From: Pseudomonadota bacterium
GTDB lineage: Bacteria; Pseudomonadota; Alphaproteobacteria; Micropepsales; Micropepsaceae
Reading direction: 5' to 3'
DNA length: 56,301 nucleotides
NCBI GenBank assembly: GCA_021851325.1
Contig: JAJZDZ010000018.1
Coordinates: 1-56,301 of the forward strand
Of this stretch, positions 24,617 through 32,833 are shown one piece after another. Under the pieces are notes generated by a model, which was not told the DNA's origin, did no database searches, and worked only from the letters and a program-made list of their open reading frames with translations. The position numbers were made by a program, and so were the translations under genes. The first letter of the stretch is position 1. Each line of letters begins with the position of its first letter.

Positions 24617-25477
24617 ATGAGGGAGCATATAGACGGGCACTATATTGCCGCGGAGGTGCGTCTCTTTCGCCAGAAGCACAAAGGCACCATCGTCCTTCTT
24701 GAGGGAGAAGGTGACGCCAAGGTCTTTGATGAATTTATCAACACTGAATATTCCCAATCCCAAGTATCATATGGCAAGCAGAATGCGATTTGCGCCTTGC
24801 AGCTCCTTGAGGATGAGGGTTTCCCGGGAATACTTGCCATCGTAGACGCGGATTTGGACAGAGTCTTGGGGGTCACATACGACTGCGATAATCTCTTCTA
24901 CTGTGACACACACGATTTGGACCTGATGCTTTTTAGGTCCGACGCGCTTCGAAAATACTTATCGCATTGCGCTGATGCAGCGCTGTTAGAAAAGAATTTC
25001 GGAGGAATCGATAAATTTCGTAGCGCGATCCTAACCGCCATTCTACCTTTGGCATACTGTCGTCTCACCAATGAACGCATGAAGCTGGAAATGGATTTTA
25101 AACGACTTCGCCTGGATCAGCACGTAGATGAGAATACGTTAGAGTTGAATGGTGATTCTGCATTCGAAGAAATCCTGGTTGGCTCTCGCGCAAAATGCGA
25201 GCTTTCCGATCTCAAGAAGATGAACGTACACAGCATCGGGATTTGTGGTGACCCTTGGCAGCTAGCGCATGGGCACGATGTCTGTGAGCTAGTTGGTATC
25301 GCACTTAGACGATTGGTAGGCGGACGTAAGATCCCGCAAACATGGGGAAGCGAAGTTGAAAAGGGGCTCCGGCTCGCTTTTGACGAATCTGCGTTTAAAA
25401 AGACAGACATTTATTCGAAACTGATTGTCTGGGAAGGAAGCGACGCGCGCTATCAACTATTTAGGCGGGACGCTTAG
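24617..25477 (+). CDS. DUF4435/TOPRIM-like protein (AriB-like effector)
   Basis: A 286-residue protein. TIVLLEGEGDAKVFDEF at residues about 25-41 holds the Glu motif, and GILAIVDADLDRVLG the Asp-x-Asp of the TOPRIM-like DUF4435 family; CDTHDLDLMLF follows and fits the next conserved block. In PARIS, AriB is a nuclease that cuts tRNA once released by the ATPase. Here the order is AriA then AriB, with 6 bases between, as in known PARIS loci. Its length matches the family. It is followed by a non-coding stretch before a small membrane protein. Confidence 0.8.
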   Translation: MREHIDGHYIAAEVRLFRQKHKGTIVLLEGEGDAKVFDEFINTEYSQSQVSYGKQNAICALQLLEDEGFPGILAIVDADLDRVLGVTYDCDNLFYCDTHDLDLMLFRSDALRKYLSHCADAALLEKNFGGIDKFRSAILTAILPLAYCRLTNERMKLEMDFKRLRLDQHVDENTLELNGDSAFEEILVGSRAKCELSDLKKMNVHSIGICGDPWQLAHGHDVCELVGIALRRLVGGRKIPQTWGSEVEKGLRLAFDESAFKKTDIYSKLIVWEGSDARYQLFRRDA

Positions 25478-25743
25478 TGGAATTACTGACCACACTCTCA
25501 CGCTAAAGAATCCCTCCTGTTCCTCGGGTTCCAACTGGGGGCCTTAGGACCGACGCTATTCAGTATGTTCGGATTGTTGATCGCTCGTGGGCTGGCGGTG
25601 CTGATTGCTATCGAACGTGCGCTGAAAGTCGATCCGGCCGACGTCAAGCGGCCGCTTACGTGCTCCTCAACGTAGAAACGGGGTATCGAATTAACGATCT
25701 CACAAAATGTGCTGTTGCCAGCTTGGTGGGCTCTATCGTTTCC

Positions 25744-25935
25744 ATGGGTTGGGGCTTTGACTATCGTAGCGCCCACCAGATGAGCGCGGTCGGCGCATTT
25801 TTTGGCGCTACCGATGCCACGTATTCCGCAGCTGGCTGGGCCGCTGGCCTCGGCGTGCTCGCCTTCATTATTGGCATAGCGCTATTGATTGGTGGACTTC
25901 TTCAGAGCCGATCAGCGAGCGGCGGCCACGAGTAG
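25744..25935 (+). CDS. Small membrane protein, uncertain
   Basis: From the ATG at 25744 the frame gives about 63 residues. The second half is one strongly hydrophobic helix (GLGVLAFIIGIALLIGGLL). The frame stays open to a GTG at 25660. I do not recognise it, and the preceding DNA has what may be coding remnants in another frame, so it could be the end of a decayed gene. Confidence 0.35.
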   Translation: MGWGFDYRSAHQMSAVGAFFGATDATYSAAGWAAGLGVLAFIIGIALLIGGLLQSRSASGGHE

Positions 25936-26235
25936 ACATGGCCCTATCTAACAAAGCGGGGCGCCCCTGCTTGTAGCAATCGCGGGGCCGCATGAGAGAA
26001 GCCGAGTAATCCCAATACGCCGACCGTCGTAATGCAGAAGCTGGCACACACTGCCCCCTAAGTCTCTACTCCGATGGTCGTGCCCGCCAAACGACGACTA
26101 AAGGTGAGGCCATTGCACGAAAGACATCGGGTATTGACCTGGGACGAACTGGAGTCGTCACAGCAAATTCCCAGACAGTGCGGGAGCTTCGGATCACCCC
26201 GGCGCTCCCGCCTGCCCGCGAGGCAGGCGACCATC
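25936..26235. other. Gap between small ORF and RuvC-like gene
   Basis: Three hundred bases in which I see no supported gene; it contains the 3' end region of the leftward RuvC-like unit and a short direct repetition in the GC-rich stretch (cccgcctgcccgcgaggcaggcg) that may be a terminator hairpin. Confidence 0.3.
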
Positions 26236-26766
26236 TCAATCCAGTGGATCGAGTTCACCCATCGCTGCGAAATAGGTAACGACCAGCGCGGCGGCATCGA
26301 ACAGACACTGATGCGGGTCCAGGGTGTTCCAAACTTCGCGTGCCCCAGGCTGGCGGTGGCCGAAGCTCTCGATGCGGTCAGCGATAACCCGGGCAATCTC
26401 ACCGCGGGTCTGCGCGCCAAACTTGGTAAAAGCATGCCGGATGGCATCTCGGTCGAAGACGCATATTTGAACTTTTAAGGCTTTAGCTTCGGCCAGGAAG
26501 GTACGATAGAGCGCCTGAATGCGCGGCCTGCGGCGACTCTCACCGTCCTCGAACGTTTCGAAGACGAGAACGCCAGGCTCATAGCGATTAATCAAACGTT
26601 TGAAGCTATCAGTCAGCTTGGCATCATGGCCCGCTCGCTCACGAACCATTCCCCAGCCCACCAGCTTCTGGGGTGCCTCGAATAGAACCCAGCCAAATCC
26701 GAAGGTGTTGATATGTACGCCCAACACGAGGCCTGGTGTGGCAAAGCCCAACGCGGTCTTAGTCAT
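26236..26766 (-). CDS. RuvC-like (RNase H fold) protein
   Basis: A 176-residue protein with the RNase H/RuvC strand order: LVLGVHINTFGFGWVLFE at residues about 13-30, GVLVFETFEDGE near 65-76 with a conserved-looking Glu, and the C-terminal CLFDAAALVVTYF with Asp. In RuvC the first strand carries the key Asp; here a His (GVHIN) is in that place, so the nuclease may be altered or inactive. RuvC-like proteins are seen on plasmids and phages, resolving junctions. It overlaps the upstream HTH gene by 8 bases. Confidence 0.5.
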   Translation of the reverse strand: MTKTALGFATPGLVLGVHINTFGFGWVLFEAPQKLVGWGMVRERAGHDAKLTDSFKRLINRYEPGVLVFETFEDGESRRRPRIQALYRTFLAEAKALKVQICVFDRDAIRHAFTKFGAQTRGEIARVIADRIESFGHRQPGAREVWNTLDPHQCLFDAAALVVTYFAAMGELDPLD

Positions 26767-27109
26767 AGTGATAGGTGATCTGGAGGCGATTAATTAGTGC
26801 AGTCAGATGCGCGCGCTTACGCTTTGTGAAAGCATCCTTGCGCTCTGCCAAGCGTGTCTCCATAGCGACAGCGCGATCCAGGACGATACGCTCCATGGCC
26901 TCGATCATTTCGGGAAAGAGGTCACGATGTGGTCGTCCAAATATGATCTCCGCCATGAGCACAATGCGCGCGCTTTGCTTGCGTTGCTCAAGTTCCGCAA
27001 GCGCTACGCGGCTACCGGTAAGGCCCATAAGTTCACCGAACTCCGACTGGCTAAGGCCAGTGCGAAGACGTTCGGTCCGGATATAATTCGTTAGGCGGTG
27101 ACGCGGCAT
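26759..27109 (-). CDS. HTH (XRE-type) regulator of the nested element
   Basis: A 116-residue protein from the ATG at 27109, preceded by a ggga motif; an upstream ATG at 27118 also lies in frame. MPRHRLTNYIRTERLRTGLSQSEFGELMGLTGSRVALAELEQRKQSARI is a classic helix-turn-helix. The tail is basic (ERKDAFTKRKRAHL). A repeat of a five-copy TGCCGCCTAG-type motif lies 57 bases upstream of its start, which would make it a candidate for the regulator of those sites and of itself. It is co-transcribed with the RuvC-like gene. Confidence 0.75.
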   Translation of the reverse strand: MPRHRLTNYIRTERLRTGLSQSEFGELMGLTGSRVALAELEQRKQSARIVLMAEIIFGRPHRDLFPEMIEAMERIVLDRAVAMETRLAERKDAFTKRKRAHLTALINRLQITYHYD

Positions 27110-27165
27110 AACATGCATCCCGGATGATCCGGGCAATACAAGAATCGCAGTCACAGGATTTCAGG

Positions 27166-27184
27166 CTAGGCGGCAGATTTTGAC
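27166..27184 (-). repeat. TGCCGCCTAG motif, copy 1
   Basis: Read on the minus strand it is GTCAAAATCTGCCGCCTAG. It lies upstream of the HTH/RuvC-like unit. It is identical to copy 3 over 19 bases and to copies 4 and 5 at 17 of 19. Confidence 0.7.
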
Positions 27185-27244
27185 GCCCAGTCAAACGAGT
27201 TGGGGATAACGATGTCATTAGTCGACAGGCGTCGCGCCCTTTGC

Positions 27245-28561
27245 TCAATTTGTATGACCGAAATCCGTAGCCTCTATTCCAAAACGCATTGCTATAGCGA
27301 GAAGCCGCTTTGGTTCATCTTCACATAATATATAGATGCCTTTGCTTTTGCGCGTCTTTACATCTAACCGAGTGCGCAGCATGTGCCCGACCCAACGATT
27401 GGATACCGGTCCGCCAAAATCTGCACAGTGGTCGACGTTGAATTGTGCCGCGACATCCCGTATGGACACGGTTCCCTGTCTTCTTTGCATAGCCACGGTA
27501 ACGACAGATGCGAGCAGGGCTCCCAAAATGCTTTCCCGGCGCTCCATGAGTTCCGCTGTGTGCTGTTCATGCAGCATTCTTTTAATGTCGTCCTTCACGT
27601 CTGCATCGTCGATAATGCTAAGGAGCGGTAAGGCAATCTGATTCAGACGCGGCGATACTCCGGGCACCAGCGCGGAGGGATCAACTTTTACTTTAAAGAA
27701 CTCGCACAGCCGAAAATGCAGCAACCTATTGCGTAACGCGAGCGCCTCTTGCTTGAACTCCGGAGGCAAATGGATGGGAACATCCCTCCGCACCTCCCGC
27801 AGCCCCGTTTCTTCCGTGAGGAAGCGACTTTCGAGCGCGTGATCATCAAAGCGCTCACGTGTGGCCACAATCTTCGGTCCGAAAACCTTGAATGCGTAGG
27901 GATTGAACTCTTTGTAGCGATTTTGAAGGGTTCGGAGCACGGGCATGCCCGCCACCGTTCCGTTGTTAAGAATCTTCACTAGCTCTGCCTTGGCGTCGCT
28001 AAAAGGCAGGTCTGCCTCGTCGAGGACCAGCGTACCGCCGAAGGTATCAAGAATGTGAAAAATCGGCGACACGGTTGACGCGCCTGAGGCGAAGAACGAC
28101 TTATAGCAAAGCGACCCAATAACCATAAGAGCCCGGGTCTTCCCCGTGCCGTAGTCGCCCTTCAGACGCAGATAAGGTACCTCTTCAAATGCGTCATGAA
28201 CCCAGGTCAGCAGCACATAGTATGCGGCGATGCGCTCGAAGCGCGGTGATAAATCGACATACCGGTGGATGTATGCGCAGATATCCGCGATAAGCTCATT
28301 CTTAAAGCCATATTCGACGGGAGAGGTCGGGAGAAGTACGTATTCTTTGGCGATGAGATTGTTTGTCGCCGAATACGGTACCAAAAGTTCGCCGGAGCCA
28401 AGCGCAAGCTCTGCTTCGAGATTCCATAAGCCGCCGAAGCGTGACACGATAAGCCCGGTTTTGCGCTTTGCGCGGTCATAGACTAGCTCAACAAGCGTGT
28501 CTCCGGCGACGCGCGAGACGGTAGGGATCTTTTCTCCGATAGTGTCCTTGTGGTTGGTCAT
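27245..28561 (-). CDS. P-loop ATPase, phage/plasmid replication type
   Basis: A 438-residue protein. Walker A is GDYGTGKT at residues 135-142 and Walker B is GGTLVLDEAD at 175-184, followed by RTLQNRYKEFNPYAFKVFGPKIVATRERFDD with a sensor-like Asn and Arg. The pattern is that of helicase-like ATPases encoded by plasmids and phages beside primase or DUF927/DUF3631 proteins. The C-terminal 100 residues (TVSIRDVAAQFNVDH and on) look like a winged helix for DNA binding. It is on its own, and its promoter gap (28562-28667) carries two copies of the shared motif. I judge it to be the replication protein of the nested element. Confidence 0.65.
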   Translation of the reverse strand: MTNHKDTIGEKIPTVSRVAGDTLVELVYDRAKRKTGLIVSRFGGLWNLEAELALGSGELLVPYSATNNLIAKEYVLLPTSPVEYGFKNELIADICAYIHRYVDLSPRFERIAAYYVLLTWVHDAFEEVPYLRLKGDYGTGKTRALMVIGSLCYKSFFASGASTVSPIFHILDTFGGTLVLDEADLPFSDAKAELVKILNNGTVAGMPVLRTLQNRYKEFNPYAFKVFGPKIVATRERFDDHALESRFLTEETGLREVRRDVPIHLPPEFKQEALALRNRLLHFRLCEFFKVKVDPSALVPGVSPRLNQIALPLLSIIDDADVKDDIKRMLHEQHTAELMERRESILGALLASVVTVAMQRRQGTVSIRDVAAQFNVDHCADFGGPVSNRWVGHMLRTRLDVKTRKSKGIYILCEDEPKRLLAIAMRFGIEATDFGHTN

Positions 28562-28592
28562 GCGCTAACGATATCGGCTGTCGCTGCGAGCG

Positions 28593-28610
28593 CTAGGCGG
28601 CAGATTTCAA
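28593..28610 (-). repeat. TGCCGCCTAG motif, copy 2
   Basis: On the minus strand: TTGAAATCTGCCGCCTAG, the most diverged copy. It faces copy 3 across 6 bases as an inverted pair, upstream of the replication-type ATPase (leftward) and the small ORF and recombinase (rightward). Confidence 0.65.
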
Positions 28611-28616
28611 CCAGGG

Positions 28617-28635
28617 GTCAAAATCTGCCGCCTAG
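28617..28635 (+). repeat. TGCCGCCTAG motif, copy 3
   Basis: GTCAAAATCTGCCGCCTAG, the right half of an inverted pair with copy 2. The pair sits in the divergent gap before the recombinase unit. Confidence 0.7.
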
Positions 28636-28667
28636 TCAGGAACCGGGCAAGGTGCGAGCCTTGCAGG

Positions 28668-28868
28668 ATGACCGCATACAGGCCGGGCGATGGCATTCTC
28701 GACCGTCTCATGCCGGACGCGGACGAGAGAGCTCGTGAAGAAGCGCGAGCTAATCTCACAGCCTTTATGGCTGTCATGTTGCGGATAGCGGAGCGCGAGA
28801 CCGGGGAGCAGCTATCCCAGAATCCGATTCGCGCAGCGACCGACGATTCGATAGAATCCAGACTCTGA
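28668..28868 (+). CDS. Small helical protein upstream of the recombinase
   Basis: A 66-residue product from the ATG at 28668; a gcagga motif stands before it. It is rich in Ala/Arg/Glu with one long helix (ERAREEARANLTAFMAVMLRIAERETGEQL). It ends 9 bases before the recombinase start and probably shares its message. No family recognised; it may be a directionality or regulatory factor for the recombinase, as small upstream genes of serine integrases sometimes are. Confidence 0.5.
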   Translation: MTAYRPGDGILDRLMPDADERAREEARANLTAFMAVMLRIAERETGEQLSQNPIRAATDDSIESRL

Positions 28869-28877
28869 TATAAAACT

Positions 28878-30434
28878 ATGCGCAGCTATATCGGCTACAT
28901 TCGTGTTTCCACCCAGCGGCAAGGAATACAAGGCGTCTCCCTCCAAGAGCAGCGCGCCGCGATCGAACGCTACGCGCAGCGTAATAAATTGACTGTAAGT
29001 GCCTGGTATGAAGAGCGGGTGACGGCGGCGAAGCGCGGACGGCACGTATTCGGAGAGGTCTTGAAAAAGCTTGCCCACGGCAAGGTTAACGGCATTATCA
29101 TTCATAAGATCGATCGTGGCGCTCGCAATCTAAAGGATTGGGCGGAGCTCGCCGAACTCATAGATCGTGGCATTGAGGTGCACTTCGCCCACGACGCTCT
29201 CGATCTCCGCTCCCGTGGGGGTCGCCTTTCCGCGGACATCCAGGCAGTCGTCGCTGCCGATTTTATTCGTAACCTGCGCGAAGAAACCCGAAAAGGTTTC
29301 TATGGTCGCCTGAAGCAAGGTATTTACCCTTTGCGAGCGCCCATCGGATACCGCGATATGGGACGAGGCAGAGCTAAGGACATCGATCCGATACAGGGCC
29401 CCCTGGTTCGCACCGCCTTCGAGCTCTACGCGACCGAGGAGTGGAATTTTGATGCCCTTCAGGCTGAAATGCAGCGGCGTGGACTGCGCAGTTATACGCG
29501 ACGCCCAATCAGCAAAAACGGGTTAACCACGATCCTCAATAACCCATTTTATACAGGCATCATTCAACTTCGTAAGACACGTGAAAGCTTTGAAGGCATC
29601 CATGCACCGCTCATCTCGCGAGCTCTCTATGACCAAGTACAGAGAATCTTACGGGCACGGCGTGGGGGTACGGTACCGTTACGTTATGATTTTCTCTTTA
29701 AGCAGATGATCCGCTGCAGCACGTGCGGCAAGCATCTCATCGGAGAAAAGCAGAAGGGTAAATACGTTTACTATCGCTGCCATGGATCTGCATGTGCCGG
29801 AACCTGTATCTCAGAAACGGTTCTGGAGGCGTATATAGACGCAAAGCTGTCCGACCTTCGATTTGAGCCCCAGGACTTCAGGGACTTGAGGGACTTGGTG
29901 GAAGGACTTAAAGGCAATGAGACGGCCGACCGCTTGGAGAGCGAGCAGAGCCTTCGGCTCACGCTCGAGAAGCTCGACGAGCGGTTGACCCGCCTTACGG
30001 ATGCGCTGATTGACTGCCTGATTGATAAAGTCGAATACGAGAGGCGGCGCAGTGTTTTGATCGCTGAAAGGCGTAGCACTCTTGAAGCCATTGAATCACT
30101 TGAACACTCACCCAGCACATATACTGTTGTAACTCGTGCGCTCGAACTCACAAAAACCGCGCAGCTGCGCTATAAATCAGCGGATTCGGCCGAAAAACGC
30201 GAATTGATCCGTTCTACATGTTCGAACTTGAGCGTAACGGGAAAAAAGACAGCAATTACGCTACGTAATCCGTTTTTAGAGCTCTCAGATTTAAATCTAT
30301 CCCGTCGTTGTGACCTTTGTCGGGATGGTAGTCGAACTTTTGCACGATGTGCGTTCGAGCTCATGTACGCAGCGGCAAAGGAAGTTGTTGCGAATGACAA
30401 TGCAACTGATGCCACTATATATACTGCCGCATGA
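28878..30434 (+). CDS. Large serine recombinase
   Basis: A 518-residue serine integrase. The catalytic domain begins YIGYIRVSTQRQ with the nucleophile at Ser11, continues with GIIIHKIDRGARN, and is followed by a recombinase domain (APIGYRD ... NPFYTGIIQLRK), a zinc ribbon (CSTCGKHLIGEK ... CHGSACAGTC), and a helical coiled coil (about residues 355-430). This set integrates or excises DNA at specific att sites without a high-energy cofactor. Its 3' end (30309-30434) and 22 following bases recur at 31628-31775, so the end of the gene may contain the recombination site. It is likely the integrase of the nested element. Confidence 0.92.
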   Translation: MRSYIGYIRVSTQRQGIQGVSLQEQRAAIERYAQRNKLTVSAWYEERVTAAKRGRHVFGEVLKKLAHGKVNGIIIHKIDRGARNLKDWAELAELIDRGIEVHFAHDALDLRSRGGRLSADIQAVVAADFIRNLREETRKGFYGRLKQGIYPLRAPIGYRDMGRGRAKDIDPIQGPLVRTAFELYATEEWNFDALQAEMQRRGLRSYTRRPISKNGLTTILNNPFYTGIIQLRKTRESFEGIHAPLISRALYDQVQRILRARRGGTVPLRYDFLFKQMIRCSTCGKHLIGEKQKGKYVYYRCHGSACAGTCISETVLEAYIDAKLSDLRFEPQDFRDLRDLVEGLKGNETADRLESEQSLRLTLEKLDERLTRLTDALIDCLIDKVEYERRRSVLIAERRSTLEAIESLEHSPSTYTVVTRALELTKTAQLRYKSADSAEKRELIRSTCSNLSVTGKKTAITLRNPFLELSDLNLSRRCDLCRDGSRTFARCAFELMYAAAKEVVANDNATDATIYTAA

Positions 30435-30456
30435 AGTCCCCGAAGTCCCTCAAGTC
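30309..30456 (+). repeat. Recombinase 3'-end repeat, copy 1 (148 bases)
   Basis: The last 126 bases of the recombinase gene plus 22 bases beyond match 31628-31775 with about 12 differences by eye, most in third codon positions or in the last 12 codons. The final 26 bases (30431-30456), rich in GAAGTCCC units, are identical. Copy 2 lies 1319 bases to the right. Confidence 0.85.
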
Positions 30457-30465
30457 TTGGAAGAG

Positions 30466-30774
30466 TCAGAGCAAATCGAGCGCACGCCACAAATCTTCTT
30501 CCGATAAATTCATTCGCACGAAAATTGGAGATTCCTGAAACTGGCGAAATATCTTTTGATTGATGACGCGATGAAGGTTTGAAGGGATAGTGGTTACCGA
30601 GCTACGAAAATCCGCGTCATTAAGATTTTCAGGATCGCGTACAACGTAGGGATGTTTACCACCATGCGTAATACGAAAACCTAGCCGCTCCGCGGCTCTT
30701 ACCCACACGCTTTGACACTTAATCGAGTCGAGTTTCTCAAAGAGGTCGTGTCGCTCAATCTCTTTGCGAGCCAT
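30466..30774 (-). CDS. HicA-like toxin
   Basis: A 102-residue protein whose middle, VWVRAAERLGFRITHGGKHPYVVRDP, has the HicA pattern of a Gly-Gly-x-His catalytic turn in a small double-stranded-RNA-binding-like fold; SSVTTIPSNLHRVINQKIFRQF matches the second half of the domain. It is longer than usual HicA (about 60-80), with an N-terminal and a C-terminal extension. HicA toxins cut mRNA. It follows the HicB-like gene by 21 bases, an order opposite to the commonest hicA-hicB arrangement. Confidence 0.6.
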   Translation of the reverse strand: MARKEIERHDLFEKLDSIKCQSVWVRAAERLGFRITHGGKHPYVVRDPENLNDADFRSSVTTIPSNLHRVINQKIFRQFQESPIFVRMNLSEEDLWRALDLL

Positions 30775-30795
30775 AGCGTGAATGAACGACTATCT

Positions 30796-31113
30796 CTAGG
30801 AGACAGAGTAGCGGAAGATATCCTGCTGAAAGTAGGGGCTGGTAACGTCCGGTTTTTCTACCTGCACATTGAATGCAGCAAAAATTGCCGATCTTAGCTC
30901 CGACTGGATCTCGATATCTGACGGATTCGGATTCGTGTTGCCAGCAATGATTGCAGGAATCTCGTTGCACTGCGCGCTCCAGCCTTCTACCGAACGCTCA
31001 AGCTCAAAAGTGAGCTGCCCGGTCTGAGAAAGCTCTTCCATGACGCGCAAACGCTCGCTCTCGGGAACCGGCTCACCAGCAAACAACATGCCATATTTAT
31101 AGATAGGCTCCAT
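30796..31113 (-). CDS. HicB-like antitoxin
   Basis: A 105-residue protein. The core VEGWSAQCNEIPAIIAGNTNPNPSDIEIQSELRSAIFAAFNV is the HicB-type partial RNase H fold that blocks HicA, although a DNA-binding tail is not visible. It begins at the ATG at 31113. A TGCCGCCTAG-type motif copy lies about 100 bases upstream of its start, in the promoter gap. With the HicA-like gene it forms a toxin-antitoxin pair lying exactly between the two copies of the recombinase 3'-end repeat. Confidence 0.6.
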   Translation of the reverse strand: MEPIYKYGMLFAGEPVPESERLRVMEELSQTGQLTFELERSVEGWSAQCNEIPAIIAGNTNPNPSDIEIQSELRSAIFAAFNVQVEKPDVTSPYFQQDIFRYSVS

Positions 31114-31214
31114 GTGGATATACAGTACTACGTACGCATGAATTTGTTAAGTCATACCCTTTTTTATCGAGGAACGTGCGACATGCTTGTCTAGGCAGCG
31201 GAATGTGACCTGGA

Positions 31215-31233
31215 GTCAAAAAGTGCCGCCTAG
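31215..31233 (+). repeat. TGCCGCCTAG motif, copy 4
   Basis: GTCAAAAAGTGCCGCCTAG. The surrounding 35 bases (31201-31235) match 32820-32854 with only three differences, so copies 4 and 5 are the closest pair. It stands between the HicB-like gene and a small rightward ORF. Confidence 0.7.
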
Positions 31234-31304
31234 CGCAATTGTTTGCGACCATCGATGATAGAAAGCGGTCGGCCGACCGTTACAAATCCAATAGTTACCT
31301 ACGT

Positions 31305-31529
31305 ATGCACGACAACAAAGCACTCGGACTTATTCGCCTCACGGACGATGACCACCGCAAGGAGATCGAGAAGAACCTCGAGATATGCCTCGACGACCTC
31401 TATGCGCTCGTCACTGCTGTCGAGAAGCACATCGATCAGTTCGATGGGCTCGTGAATCGGATTCTCTACGGTGTGCCGTTTAGTGGCCCGGTGCGAAGCC
31501 GGGGCGTAAACGACCGCCTGACAATCTAG
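31305..31529 (+). CDS. Small helical ORF, uncertain
   Basis: A 74-residue product from the ATG at 31305 (MHDNKALGLIRLTDDDHRKEI), mostly one long amphipathic region. The composition is plausible for a protein but I recognise no family, and no good ribosome binding site is seen. It starts 72 bases after motif copy 4. Confidence 0.35.
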   Translation: MHDNKALGLIRLTDDDHRKEIEKNLEICLDDLYALVTAVEKHIDQFDGLVNRILYGVPFSGPVRSRGVNDRLTI

Positions 31530-31627
31530 TGCGCGGCTAGCGCACCGACCCGACTCACCGTCGGGTCACAGGGACGGATTTCGTGTTCCGTAGACTTTAG
31601 GGACTTCAGGGACATGAAAGCTGACTG

Positions 31628-31775
31628 TGTGACCTTTGTCGGGATGGTAGTCGAACTTTTGCACGGCGTGCGTTCGAGCTCATGTACGCAGCAGCAAAGG
31701 AAGTCGTTGCGAATGACAACATAACCGATGCAGCTAGATATACTGCCGTATGAAGTCCCCGAAGTCCCTCAAGTC
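31628..31775 (+). repeat. Recombinase 3'-end repeat, copy 2 (148 bases)
   Basis: In frame it would encode the same last 41 residues and stop as the recombinase, with a few changes (for instance TDAARYTAV in place of TDATIYTAA). It has no gene body before it. About 35 bases upstream, gactttagggacttcaggg (31593-31611) resembles a direct-repeat-like stretch inside the recombinase gene at 29874. It is a remnant of a related recombinase gene or a recombination site. Confidence 0.8.
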
Positions 31776-31788
31776 CATCCTCCAAATT

Positions 31789-32757
31789 TCACTCGTGAAG
31801 GTACGACGTGAGGCTAAAATGCGGATCCGCCAAGACAGCTTCCGTGCGACGCTCGGATGGCATACCTAGCCTTTCCAAAAGAGCGTCCACAAACACGGCT
31901 TCCATGTACTTTGAAAGCATGCCGTGAATCGGGCATATCTGCCCGCCGTGCACTATCCTGCTTCGCAATCCGAAGAGTCTTCCGACCTTAAACTTGTCCC
32001 TGGCGTCCGCTTCGGAGATACCATATGCCGACGCCAACTTTGTCGTCAGAGGCTGCACATTGGTCGTGTCAGGCATTGCGAGTGTCTCAAGCGCAATCCA
32101 CTGCTTCAGGAACGAGTCCACGCCAGAGTCATACAGTGCCGATTCGAACCAGCGCAACGATAGGTTCACCCGGTTTTTCTCAGCGGTTGGAAGCGCGGAG
32201 ATGAGAGTTCCTGCTGTGTTTATAGTTCCTCTTCGGGCAGGACTCAGATCGACCGCCGAAAACCACGCGGGGTTCTCAAAAACGGGACTGAATGCGGACG
32301 TCTTGTTTTCTGATAGATCGAGCACGTTGTCAAACAGGTGTTCAAACACCATGTTCCGACCATTAATAGCGCCTAAGAGGCCAACCGTAGATTGAATACG
32401 GCTTTTGACCAGAGGCTCTGGCAACTGTACCCCATCGATACGAAAGGGTGACATAAGAATCAAATACATGCCTTCATCGGTCGTAGAGAATTTCGGATCT
32501 CGCATCTCGACTGTCATCTTTGAATTGAGATCGTAGCGTTTGGACACCGTGCCGCCATCAAAATAATTCAAACTGCCCAGCAGCGGCATGCCGCGAACGT
32601 TATCGAGATCAAAGAAGAAGACACCACCGGTAAAGTGGTCCTTGGTCGCATGCAAGATGCGGTATGCGGCAAGCCAAATGCTGCTCTTCGAGCGATCGTT
32701 GAACCAGTGCTCCGGTGCGAGCGTCGCGAGTTCGATTTTCTGGTGTTCCTCGGACAT
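31789..32757 (-). CDS. Apea-like HEPN protein
   Basis: A 322-residue protein. The C-terminal third has the Apea/HEPN pattern: WFESALYDSGVDSFLKQWIALETL, then FKVGRLFGLRSRIVHGGQ, in which RSRIVH is an Arg-x4-His motif, the catalytic pair of HEPN ribonucleases. The first 200 residues are a beta-rich domain I do not recognise. Such proteins are common in phage-defence islands, acting on RNA. The gene is transcribed away from the TraG-like gene and shares a promoter gap holding motif copy 5. Confidence 0.75.
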   Translation of the reverse strand: MSEEHQKIELATLAPEHWFNDRSKSSIWLAAYRILHATKDHFTGGVFFFDLDNVRGMPLLGSLNYFDGGTVSKRYDLNSKMTVEMRDPKFSTTDEGMYLILMSPFRIDGVQLPEPLVKSRIQSTVGLLGAINGRNMVFEHLFDNVLDLSENKTSAFSPVFENPAWFSAVDLSPARRGTINTAGTLISALPTAEKNRVNLSLRWFESALYDSGVDSFLKQWIALETLAMPDTTNVQPLTTKLASAYGISEADARDKFKVGRLFGLRSRIVHGGQICPIHGMLSKYMEAVFVDALLERLGMPSERRTEAVLADPHFSLTSYLHE

Positions 32758-32833
32758 GCGGCTGTAGTCCCAAGTTGCGTAGTATCGATCATATCACTAC
32801 TGGGCTCACGTAAGTGACAGAATATAACCTAGA

